From a virus, in IMG/VR virus record IMGVR_UViG_3300024346_000008, positions 1 through 64,000 of that record: a stretch of DNA of 64,000 bases. One strand, given 5' to 3'. Under the pieces are notes generated by a model. The model searched no databases. It was not told the DNA's origin and saw only the letters and a list, made by a program, of their open reading frames with translations. Numbering within the stretch: the stretch's first letter is position 1; each line of letters opens with the position of its first letter. Shown here piece by piece: positions 7,255 to 12,319 of the stretch. Both the position numbers and the translations under genes were made by a program.

Positions 7255-7366
7255 GCATTTCTGATGAGGCTTTAATAGCCGTAATGTTGGAGGCGGTTTG
7301 CGCGTGAGCGGTCACAAACTGTCAGACTTTGGTCGGCCGGTCGCTCGGCTATCCAACATAAAATGC
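7255..7366 (+). ncRNA. Hammerhead-like ribozyme
   Basis: Three-way junction with hammerhead topology: stem I GCATTT (7255-7260) with AAATGC (7361-7366); core CTGATGA (7261-7267); stem II GGC/GCC (7268-7280); then GTA in place of the conserved GAA (7281-7283); stem III ATGTTGG (7284-7290) with CCAACAT (7353-7359); A7360 at the cleavage position. The A-to-U change at the position equivalent to A13 should weaken or abolish cleavage. About 60 nt inside stem III can form a second pseudoknot (GTTTG/CAAAC, GAGCG/CGCTC). Confidence 0.55.
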
Positions 7367-7385
7367 AGTAATTAAATTTTACGAG

Positions 7386-7453
7386 GAGTTGGTCAGTCCC
7401 TCGGTGAAAGAGATCGCAACTCTAAAGACATGATCGATCACCATGTCACTGAC
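7386..7453 (+). ncRNA. Pseudoknot before tRNA-Gly-like RNA
   Basis: GAGTTG (7386-7391) pairs with CAACTC (7417-7422), and GTCAGT (7392-7397) with ACTGAC (7448-7453), in interleaved order. A hairpin GACATG/CATGTC lies in the second loop. It ends 5 nt before the tRNA-Gly-like gene, echoing the tRNA-leader element but without its conserved loop. Confidence 0.35.
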
Positions 7454-7458
7454 TGTAC

Positions 7459-7528
7459 GCGGTTTTGGTGTAACAGTAGCACGGTCGGCGTCCAGCTGAA
7501 CAGTCCGGTGCAAATCCGTGAAACCGCT
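7459..7528 (+). tRNA. tRNA-Gly(TCC)-like with 5-nt anticodon loop
   Basis: Acceptor GCGGTTT/AAACCGC (7 bp), D-arm GTGT/GCAC, anticodon stem TCGGC/GCTGA closing only GTCCA, where a normal tRNA-Gly would have CTTCCAA. The T-loop is TGCAAAT with an imperfect stem TCCGG/CCGTG. Either a decayed tRNA or a deliberate tRNA mimic. Confidence 0.55.
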
Positions 7529-7532
7529 CTTT

Positions 7533-7605
7533 GGGTCTTAGGTGTAAATGGGTGCACGTCTGCTTTGCAAGCAGAAGGTAATCGGTTCGATACCGATAAG
7601 ATCCA
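7533..7605 (+). tRNA. tRNA-Ala(TGC)
   Basis: Acceptor GGGTCTT/AAGATCC, anticodon stem TCTGC/GCAGA with loop TTTGCAA, T-arm ATCGG/CCGAT with loop TTCGATA. It lies 4 nt after the tRNA-Gly-like RNA. Confidence 0.9.
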
Positions 7606-7621
7606 CTTGACAAAATTAATT

Positions 7622-7712
7622 GGGCGAGGTAACGTGCAGAAAGACGTTTCTGTGGGAGTCACCACACGGTAGCCCCGTGTTTAGGAAGCCGGTTCGAATC
7701 CGGCCTCGTCCA
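7622..7712 (+). tRNA. tRNA-like RNA with abnormal centre, isotype unclear
   Basis: Acceptor GGGCGAG/CTCGTCC and T-arm GCCGG/CCGGC with TTCGAAT are perfect. The centre is about 15-20 nt too long: AACGT/ACGTT or CAGAAA/TTTCTG, then TGTGG-GAGTCA-CCACA, then CACGG-TAGCC-CCGTG. It can be read as a class II cloverleaf with a six-nt anticodon loop lacking U33. A degenerate tRNA or tRNA mimic. Confidence 0.5.
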
Positions 7713-7713
7713 C

Positions 7714-7742
7714 TTGACAAATAATGTTTGATAGGTTATATT
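7714..7742 (+). promoter_or_regulatory. Promoter before tRNA-Met
   Basis: TTGACA (7714-7719), 17 nt, TATATT (7737-7742), 18 nt before the tRNA. Confidence 0.75.
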
Positions 7743-7760
7743 AAAAGAGTACGATACTGA

Positions 7761-7832
7761 CGCGGGGTAGAGAAGCAGTAACTCATTTGGCTCATAACCA
7801 AAAGATCGTGGGTGCAATTCCCACCTCCGCCA
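7761..7832 (+). tRNA. tRNA-Met(CAT), initiator-like
   Basis: CGCGGGG/CTCCGCC with a C1:C72 mismatch, the unpaired first position being the hallmark of bacterial initiators. Anticodon loop CTCATAA, T-loop TGCAATT. The anticodon stem TTTGG/CCAAA lacks the three consecutive G:C pairs of true initiators, so the assignment is not certain. Confidence 0.8.
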
Positions 7833-7840
7833 TAAGATAC

Positions 7841-7869
7841 TTGACAAATGAAGGTCACTAGGTTATATT
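7841..7869 (+). promoter_or_regulatory. Promoter before tRNA-Leu(TAA)
   Basis: TTGACA (7841-7846), 17 nt, TATATT (7864-7869), 10 nt before the tRNA 5' end, so transcription would begin almost at the mature end. Confidence 0.75.
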
Positions 7870-7879
7870 AAAAGAATAC

Positions 7880-7962
7880 GCTCCTATGGTGAAATCGGTA
7901 AACACAAGAGACTTAAAATCTCTCGCTCGAAAGGCTTGTCGGTTCGATTCCGACTGGGAGCA
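7880..7962 (+). tRNA. tRNA-Leu(TAA)
   Basis: Acceptor GCTCCTA/TGGGAGC, anticodon stem AGAGA/TCTCT with loop CTTAAAA, class II variable arm, T-loop TTCGATT. It reads UUA. Confidence 0.92.
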
Positions 7963-7968
7963 CTTAAT

Positions 7969-8040
7969 GCACTGCAAGCATTAATGGTGATGCAGGAGGC
8001 TTTTAACCTTCAGAACACGGATCGTTACCGTGGCGGTGCA
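7969..8040 (+). tRNA. tRNA-Lys(TTT) with atypical T-loop
   Basis: Acceptor GCACTGC/GCGGTGC, D-arm GCAT/ATGC, anticodon stem GGAGG/CCTTC with loop CTTTTAA, T-stem CACGG/CCGTG. The T-loop is ATCGTTA rather than TTCxAxT, and position 8 is A. A second, canonical tRNA-Lys(TTT) is at 24782. Confidence 0.7.
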
Positions 8041-8111
8041 CTGATTATATGTAAACCAGTTGTTTGACATTCTTCTACTCTACGTATATACGTACACAAA
8101 AGGAGAATTAT

Positions 8112-8537
8112 ATGAAAAAACTTCCACCAAAATATTGTTTATATTGTAATATTATGTTATCGTCTGCACATGGCCATCGTAGAGGAGCAAAATATTGTAA
8201 CAACCAATGTCAGCAAGATTATCAATACAAAGTTTATATTGATAAATGGAAGCGCAGAGAAATTGACGGGTCTAAAGGACTTGGAGTATCTGCATATGTG
8301 AAACGATATCTCAGACAAAAATATAATAATAAATGTTCTAAATGTGGATGGAGTAAACCAAATCCAATAACTGGCCAAGCAATTTTAGAAGTAGACCATA
8401 TTAACGGAAACTGGAAAGACAATTCAGAAGAAAATCTAGATCTCATTTGCTGCAATTGTCATACTCTTACAATAAATTATAAAGCTTTGAATATAGGAAA
8501 CGGAAGAAATAGTTATTTGAAATCTTTGGAAACGTAG
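8112..8537 (+). CDS. HNH homing endonuclease
   Basis: 141 aa. Two zinc-binding Cys pairs (CLYC near the N-terminus, CNNQC, then CSKCG) and the HNH core LEVDHINGNWKDNSEENLDLICCNCH. It follows a complete tRNA-Lys and precedes tRNA-Ile(TAT), so again it is lodged in tRNA genes. ATG 8112 has AGGAG 8 nt upstream. A TTGACA (8064-8069) and palindrome TACGTATATACGTA upstream may form a promoter and hairpin; the same block precedes the endonuclease at 1273. Confidence 0.85.
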   Translation: MKKLPPKYCLYCNIMLSSAHGHRRGAKYCNNQCQQDYQYKVYIDKWKRREIDGSKGLGVSAYVKRYLRQKYNNKCSKCGWSKPNPITGQAILEVDHINGNWKDNSEENLDLICCNCHTLTINYKALNIGNGRNSYLKSLET

Positions 8538-8545
8538 TACAATTA

Positions 8546-8620
8546 CCGCCACGAGCCAGCTAGGTTGACGGCGCTCGTCTTATATACGAGAGATGCTCGG
8601 TTCAAATCCGAGGTGGCGGA
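8546..8620 (+). tRNA. tRNA-Ile(TAT)
   Basis: Acceptor CCGCCAC/GTGGCGG, anticodon stem CTCGT/ACGAG with loop CTTATAT, T-arm CTCGG/CCGAG. It reads AUA, a codon often poorly served by hosts. Confidence 0.88.
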
Positions 8621-8624
8621 CTTT

Positions 8625-8743
8625 AAAATATTAATCATGCGTAAAAGGAACGGATAGATACTGGACGAGGGTGGCACCTCACCGAAGGGTTTAAAGTAAG
8701 AGCCAGTCCTAATGTTCTGCCACCAGCCTCTGATTAATATTTT
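8625..8743 (+). ncRNA. Structured RNA closed by a perfect 13-bp stem
   Basis: AAAATATTAATCA (8625-8637) pairs perfectly with 8731-8743. Inside, GGTGGCA (8670-8676) pairs with TGCCACC (8718-8724), and ACTGG (8660-8664) can pair with CCAGT (8703-8707) as a pseudoknot. No ORF. It lies 4 nt after tRNA-Ile and ahead of two small genes; it could be a stable ncRNA or a leader controlling them. Confidence 0.5.
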
Positions 8744-8783
8744 AGTTTTGAAGTACACTAAATACTAAACACTAACAGGAAAT

Positions 8784-8951
8784 ATGACTAAGACAAAAAC
8801 TCTGCAAGACGGTGAATTGGTAAAAACTTCTCTTATTGCCCTACGAGATGAATTTATTCAAAAGAGTGGCAATGGAAGATATGATATTCCATTAAATGAA
8901 GTAATCATGAAAATTAACTCTTGCTTATTTTCAAAGTATCCAGTAATTTAG
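8784..8951 (+). CDS. Small hypothetical protein
   Basis: 55 aa (MTKTKTLQDG...), mixed helix-like composition with no membrane segment. AGGAAAT precedes the ATG. The leader TTTAGTTTTGAAGTACACTA (8741-8760) recurs before the next gene, so the two share expression signals. Confidence 0.5.
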   Translation: MTKTKTLQDGELVKTSLIALRDEFIQKSGNGRYDIPLNEVIMKINSCLFSKYPVI

Positions 8952-8985
8952 TTTTGAAGTACACTAAACATTAAAAAGGAATATA

Positions 8986-9201
8986 ATGACGCGAGAATTC
9001 TTGTTGAGTGGCACAGAAATAGCAGAAATGAATAAGATTAGAGAAGCTGTTAAATATTTATTTGGTCAACACTGTATTAAGCTTGAAGAACATATCTTTT
9101 CTTCTGGCGGTGGTATAGGTCCACACTGTATACACTTTCGACTTGTAACTACCGAAGATGTAGAAGTACGAAAGGATGTTACTGATTATGGTAGTTGGTA
9201 A
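8986..9201 (+). CDS. Small hypothetical protein
   Basis: 71 aa (MTREFLLSGTEIAEMNKIREAVKYLF...). Contains a glycine-rich turn SSGGGIGPHC and a strand-like tail. ATG 8986 follows AAAAGGAA. It shares its 20-nt leader repeat with the gene at 8784. No family recognised. Confidence 0.55.
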   Translation: MTREFLLSGTEIAEMNKIREAVKYLFGQHCIKLEEHIFSSGGGIGPHCIHFRLVTTEDVEVRKDVTDYGSW

Positions 9202-9207
9202 ATATAT

Positions 9208-9281
9208 GGTCCTATAGCTCAGTCGGTTAGAGCAGTGCACTCATAATGCAACGGTCGCGGGTTCAATTCCTGCTGGGACCA
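9208..9281 (+). tRNA. tRNA-Met(CAT), elongator or Ile2-type
   Basis: Acceptor GGTCCTA/TGGGACC, D-arm AGCTCAGTCGGTTAGAGC, anticodon loop CTCATAA with stem TGCA/TGCA. Elongator Met and lysidine-modified Ile(CAT) cannot be told apart by eye. Confidence 0.88.
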
Positions 9282-9334
9282 CTTGGTGAGTAGGTAAGAT
9301 GAAGATGGCTAGCTATTTCTTATCGTCGTCACCG

Positions 9335-9396
9335 ACGAGTTTACTTTCCGAGTTCTCGTACGCAAAACTCCGACGAATGATTCACGATAAGAATCA
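9335..9396 (+). ncRNA. tRNA-leader pseudoknot element, copy B
   Basis: Stem ACGAG/CTCGT (9335-9339 with 9355-9359) around the same 14-nt loop TTACTTTCCGAGTT as copy A; GAGTT (9350-9354) pairs with AACTC (9366-9370); hairpin TGATTC/GAATCA (9378-9383 with 9391-9396) ends exactly 4 nt before tRNA-Gly. Stem bases differ from copy A but pairing is kept. An upstream CGTCG/CGACG hairpin could compete with it. Confidence 0.6.
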
Positions 9397-9400
9397 ATCT

Positions 9401-9472
9401 GCATGTGTCATATAACGGTCATTATCCAAGTTTTCCAAACTTGAGACGCGGGTTCGACTCCCGCCACATGCT
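9401..9472 (+). tRNA. tRNA-Gly(TCC)
   Basis: Acceptor GCATGTG/CACATGC, anticodon stem CAAGT/ACTTG with loop TTTCCAA, T-arm GCGGG/CCCGC. This is the intact GGA reader, in contrast to the short-loop version at 7459. Confidence 0.92.
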
Positions 9473-9474
9473 TT

Positions 9475-9592
9475 TGTGGTTAGCAAGAGAGCAGTAACGA
9501 CTAACAGGTCCGGAAGGCACCTAATAGGGACGAACATTGGGTGCAGGTAATTGATGGCCCACAGGCAATTACTGATTGAGTTAGTGACCACA
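9475..9592 (+). ncRNA. Structured spacer RNA
   Basis: Outer pairing TGTGGT (9475-9480) with ACCACA (9587-9592). Inner hairpins GTTAG/CTAAC, CACCTAAT/ATTGGGTG and GTAATTG/CAATTAC. No ORF. It fills the space between tRNA-Gly and the next promoter. Confidence 0.45.
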
Positions 9593-9594
9593 CC

Positions 9595-9623
9595 TTGACA
9601 AACTACATTCAGTGTAGTATATA
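9595..9623 (+). promoter_or_regulatory. Promoter before structured RNA and tRNA-Thr
   Basis: TTGACA (9595-9600), 17 nt, TATATA (9618-9623). Confidence 0.7.
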
Positions 9624-9663
9624 TAAAGAGTTCGGTAAATCAAAGATACGAGGTGTCCTTATT

Positions 9664-9776
9664 CAATAGGAAATTAATTGGTGAAAGTCCAATACTGAAT
9701 TGTAATATTGCAATAATTCCGTAGGAGTGACTACCCACTATGCTTGGTAGTCGATTCGGTGAAACCCCGTCTATTG
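9664..9776 (+). ncRNA. Multi-branched RNA, riboswitch-like in look
   Basis: Closing stem CAATAG/CTATTG (9664-9669 with 9771-9776); hairpins ATTGG-TGAAAGT-CCAAT, GAATT/AATTC and GACTACC/GGTAGTC. The run GGAAATTAATTGGTGAAAGTC followed by CCAATACTG recalls the cobalamin riboswitch core, but the B12 box is missing and a tRNA rather than a metabolic gene follows. Function unknown. Confidence 0.4.
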
Positions 9777-9873
9777 CAAAGTTTTCCCGTGGGCATACAT
9801 GGGTGATAGGTAAATGACATTTTAATGCTCAACATGCCGATTAAAATAAAATAATGAATGGAAGTAATGGTTT

Positions 9874-9946
9874 GCTACCTTAGCTCAGATGGTAGAGCGC
9901 CTCATTTGTAATGAGGATGTCGCGGGTTCGATTCCTGTAGGTAGCT
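9874..9946 (+). tRNA. tRNA-Thr(TGT)
   Basis: Acceptor GCTACCT/AGGTAGC, anticodon stem CCTCA/TGAGG with loop TTTGTAA, T-loop TTCGATT. Canonical. Confidence 0.93.
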
Positions 9947-9948
9947 CT

Positions 9949-10031
9949 GGTGGTGGGTGCGGGTTCGAATCCCGTTACAGCGATGCGACTTTAGCTATGC
10001 TGTATAGCTTAATGGTAGAGTGCCACATTAT
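9949..10031 (+). tRNA. Circularly permuted tRNA arrangement
   Basis: The 3' half comes first: GGTGG (anticodon 3' strand), T-arm GCGGG-TTCGAAT-CCCGT (9959-9975), acceptor 3' strand TACAGCG (9976-9982) and A. After 14 nt (9984-9997) the 5' half follows: TGCTGTA (9998-10004), D-arm GCTT/GAGT, then GCCACATTAT. The two acceptor strands pair at 7 of 7 positions (one G:U), and CCAC can pair with GTGG. The anticodon cannot be assigned. It lies 2 nt after tRNA-Thr and abuts tRNA-Pro, so it could also be two remnants of a tandem duplication. Confidence 0.5.
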
Positions 10032-10106
10032 AGGGGCGTAGCGTAGTCCGGTTATCGCGCTTCGTTTGGGACGAAGAGGTCGGGGGTTCGAATCCCTCCG
10101 CCCCTA
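10032..10106 (+). tRNA. tRNA-Pro(TGG)
   Basis: Acceptor AGGGGCG/CGCCCCT, anticodon stem CTTCG/CGAAG with loop TTTGGGA, T-arm GGGGG/CCCTC. Canonical. Confidence 0.92.
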
Positions 10107-10108
10107 CT

Positions 10109-10237
10109 TTATTAGATGTGTGTGACTAATGGGCATTCACTTGTATGTCGAAGAGGACAACGATACTAAGCAAGATAGTAAACCGCAGACCTCACAAGTA
10201 CAGAAAATCTTGTCAATTTTCTGCGTACATCTAATAA
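10109..10237 (+). ncRNA. Structured RNA closed by a perfect 11-bp stem
   Basis: TTATTAGATGT (10109-10119) pairs with ACATCTAATAA (10227-10237). Inside are ACTTGT/ACAAGT, a TACTA/TAGTA hairpin and CAGAAAAT/ATTTTCTG. It starts 3 nt after tRNA-Pro. Same architecture as the RNAs at 8625 and 10243, different sequence. Confidence 0.5.
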
Positions 10238-10242
10238 CACTT

Positions 10243-10325
10243 TGTGTTGTAGAAGTCATAAACGATGGATAAGGTGGAGGCCATCTTCGTGGAAACACGA
10301 CTCTCTCCGACCCGTCTACAACACA
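10243..10325 (+). ncRNA. Structured RNA closed by a perfect 11-bp stem
   Basis: TGTGTTGTAGA (10243-10253) pairs with TCTACAACACA (10315-10325). Inside: AGTC/GACT enclosing GATGG/CCATC and CGTG-GAAA-CACG with a GNRA tetraloop; GGAG in one loop can pair with CTCC downstream. It ends 3 nt before tRNA-Ser(TGA). Confidence 0.5.
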
Positions 10326-10328
10326 TTT

Positions 10329-10411
10329 GGAAGCGTGGCAGAAAGGCTATTGCATCAGACTTGAAATCTGACGACCGCAAGGTCATGTGGGTTCGAATCC
10401 TACCGCTTCCG
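10329..10411 (+). tRNA. tRNA-Ser(TGA)
   Basis: Acceptor GGAAGCG/CGCTTCC, anticodon stem TCAGA/TCTGA with loop CTTGAAA, class II variable arm, T-loop TTCGAAT. Reads UCA. Confidence 0.92.
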
Positions 10412-10428
10412 TAAATATAATTGTAACG

Positions 10429-10547
10429 AATCATAGTGAGTATTCCGGATAGACGCTATGAATAACGACTTAGGGGGGCGTTGATAGGTGTGCCTAAGCC
10501 TTAACTATCTGCGAGGATAGGTAAAGGGAATCAACGCCGTTATGATT
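10429..10547 (+). ncRNA. Structured spacer RNA with long inner stem
   Basis: AATCATA/TATGATT (10429-10435 with 10541-10547) encloses a perfect 9-bp stem GGCGTTGAT/ATCAACGCC (10477-10485 with 10530-10538) and a CTATC/GATAG hairpin. No ORF. Confidence 0.45.
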
Positions 10548-10560
10548 ATATGAAATAGCC

Positions 10561-10660
10561 GTAGAATGTCTTCCTCTATATTATAGTGGCGAGACTAGCA
10601 TGGTGTTAGGGATGGCCTCTTAACACACGTCGATGAACTGCTGTTAGACAGTCATTCTAC
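10561..10660 (+). ncRNA. Structured spacer RNA
   Basis: GTAGAATG (10561-10568) pairs with CATTCTAC (10653-10660); inside, GTGTTA/TAACAC and a CTG/CAG hairpin. A further CCAGTT/AACTGG stem (10670-10675 with 10703-10708) leads to tRNA-Leu(TAG). Confidence 0.4.
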
Positions 10661-10713
10661 TACTCATTGCCAGTTGAGGAAAGCGCGCGGACTGATCACC
10701 CGAACTGGTACAC

Positions 10714-10794
10714 GCACTTATGGTGGAATGGCAGACACGAACGCCTTAGGAGCGTTTGCTTAACAGCGTGGGGGTTCAAGTCCCTCTAAGTGCA
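10714..10794 (+). tRNA. tRNA-Leu(TAG)
   Basis: Acceptor GCACTTA/TAAGTGC, anticodon stem AACGC/GCGTT with loop CTTAGGA, short class II variable arm, T-loop TTCAAGT. Reads CUA. Confidence 0.92.
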
Positions 10795-10797
10795 TAA

Positions 10798-10871
10798 CAG
10801 GTATGCGGCCCAGATGGCAGGGGCACCCGCCTGTGGAGCGGGGGAAGCAGGTTCGAATCCTGCCTACCTGA
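10798..10871 (+). tRNA. tRNA-His(GTG)
   Basis: Anticodon stem CCCGC/GCGGG with loop CTGTGGA; D-stem GCCC/GGGC; T-arm GCAGG/CCTGC. The acceptor CAGGTA(T)G/CTACCTG needs one bulged U, and no clear G-1 is encoded, both odd for tRNA-His. Confidence 0.8.
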
Positions 10872-11030
10872 TTTTGATGGGACGATTGCCCAAAAAACCG
10901 CTATAACGTGCTATAAGTTTCGACTTAGTTATATGTTTGAGGGGATGGCGGACTTCGAAGACGCCCATCCACGGCCTGAACCTGCCGGATTGAAGATGTG
11001 AAAAGATAAAGTCATCTATGGTTCATTTAT
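10872..11030 (+). other. Spacer with a stable hairpin
   Basis: No gene. GGATGGCG (10943-10950) pairs with CGCCCATCC (10962-10970) around GACTTCGAAGA. The rest has no convincing fold by eye. Confidence 0.4.
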
Positions 11031-11102
11031 TCCCAGATAGCTCAGCGGTAGAGCTAGCGGCTGTTAACCGCTCGGTCGGGGGTTCAAATCCCTCTCTGGG
11101 AG
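11031..11102 (+). tRNA. tRNA-Asn(GTT)
   Basis: Acceptor TCCCAGA/TCTGGGA, D-arm GCTC/GAGC, anticodon stem AGCGG/CCGCT with loop CTGTTAA, T-loop TTCAAAT. Canonical. Confidence 0.93.
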
Positions 11103-11132
11103 CTAGCTGAACACTCTGTTCAGTGGTAGGAC

Positions 11133-11160
11133 AATCTCATAAAATGTGAGATTGCGTTTT
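11133..11160 (+). terminator. Probable terminator or attenuator
   Basis: Hairpin AATCTCA/TGAGATT followed by GCGTTTT, between tRNA-Asn and the lipoprotein gene; it would end the tRNA transcript. Confidence 0.5.
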
Positions 11161-11179
11161 CATTTTAAAGGAGTACAAC

Positions 11180-12304
11180 ATGAAGAGAGTTTTGTTTGCA
11201 GCAGTTGCAATGCTTAGTCTCGCGGCATGTGATAATGCAGTGGTTGCCCCAACGCTAGTTGCACCGGCGGTTACAACGGTATCCATTAATGTTACAGCCG
11301 CACAGATTGAAGTTGGTCGTACTATTACCATTACCCCAACGGTTAAGGACCAGCGGGATTCAGTGATGACAGGGCGCACGGTTATCTGGTCATCATCCAA
11401 TACAGCAGTGGCTACCGTATCGAACGGCGTGGTCACGGGCGTATCAAAAGGTCAGGTAACAATTCAGGCCACGGTTGAAGGAAAGATTGCTTCGGCAACA
11501 ATCTTTGTGACCGACGCGTCAGTTGCCACGGTTACATTGAACGCCCTTGTTCCATCCACATTTTTTGTAGGACAGTCAGTACAGGCCACCGCAACATCAC
11601 GCGATATTGCGAACAATGTGTTGACTAACTACGCAGTGGTATGGACTTCCAGCAATCCTGCCGTCGCTAGTGTTGGTCCAGCCGGATTGATTACCGCAGT
11701 ATCGGCCGGTGTGTCTACGATTACGGCAACCACGGGCGGCAAGTCGGCAACCTTGGTGGTTACGACCTCGTTAGTTCCTGTGTCTACCGTGACCGTGGCG
11801 GCATTGAAGCCTGCACAGATTGGTCGCAGTATTCAGTTGTCGAATGTCTTGAAGAATGCAAGTGGAGCAACATTAACTACGGATCAGCGCATTCTTTCGT
11901 GGGCTAGTACGGACAATACCATCGCTACCGTATCGTCCACCGGTGTTCTTACGGGCATTTCCGCCGGCACGACTATCGTTACATGTGTCGTTGAAGGTAA
12001 GGTTGGGTTGCTCAATGTGACCGTGAGTGAAACGGGTATTGAGTATCTTAGAGTACTTCCCGATAGTGCAAATATCAAAGTGGGTAACACGCGGCAGTTC
12101 TTCGTACAGGCGTTCGATGTAGATAGTGTAATGTTGACTACAGCAGCATTGAACGGTCGGTTACCTACATGGACTTCTTCGGATTTGTCGAAGGCGGTTA
12201 TTACTACTGATGGGTTGGTAACAGCAGTATCGGTTGGTACCTCCGACATTATTGCAACCATTGGTACAGTAAGTAAGTCAGCAAAGGCAGTCATCGTTCC
12301 GTAA
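11180..12304 (+). CDS. Lipoprotein with four Ig-like (Big_2) repeats
   Basis: 374 aa. Signal peptide MKRVLFAAVAMLSLAAC with a lipobox (Cys 17), then four bacterial Ig-like group 2 repeats of about 85 residues, each with the pattern ...W(S/A)S(S/T)(N/D)...V(A/T)...G(L/V)(V/I/L)(T)(A/G)VS.G...I.A.... Exported and lipid-anchored, presumably displayed on the infected cell or used in adhesion. Big_2 domains are common in phage tail proteins, but a lipobox form is unusual. The style, with segments such as VIWSSSNTAVATVS, is common in Gemmatimonadota. It lies inside the tRNA array with AAAGGAG before the ATG. Confidence 0.8.
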   Translation: MKRVLFAAVAMLSLAACDNAVVAPTLVAPAVTTVSINVTAAQIEVGRTITITPTVKDQRDSVMTGRTVIWSSSNTAVATVSNGVVTGVSKGQVTIQATVEGKIASATIFVTDASVATVTLNALVPSTFFVGQSVQATATSRDIANNVLTNYAVVWTSSNPAVASVGPAGLITAVSAGVSTITATTGGKSATLVVTTSLVPVSTVTVAALKPAQIGRSIQLSNVLKNASGATLTTDQRILSWASTDNTIATVSSTGVLTGISAGTTIVTCVVEGKVGLLNVTVSETGIEYLRVLPDSANIKVGNTRQFFVQAFDVDSVMLTTAALNGRLPTWTSSDLSKAVITTDGLVTAVSVGTSDIIATIGTVSKSAKAVIVP

Positions 12305-12319
12305 GGACGATGGCTGGTT

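Noticed and set aside
7410-7530. Cobalamin riboswitch at GGTGCAAATCC
   Set aside because: The same bases form the T-arm of a tRNA-Gly-like cloverleaf with a 7-bp acceptor stem.
7430-7672. 80-aa ORF on the plus strand
   Set aside because: Lies across the tRNA-Gly-like, tRNA-Ala and tRNA-like genes; no ribosome site.
8625-10325. Retron msr-msd or DGR
   Set aside because: No reverse transcriptase gene in the window; the terminal stems alone are not evidence.
11137-11436. Minus-strand ORF opposite the lipoprotein
   Set aside because: A shadow frame of the Ig-repeat gene with unnatural composition.
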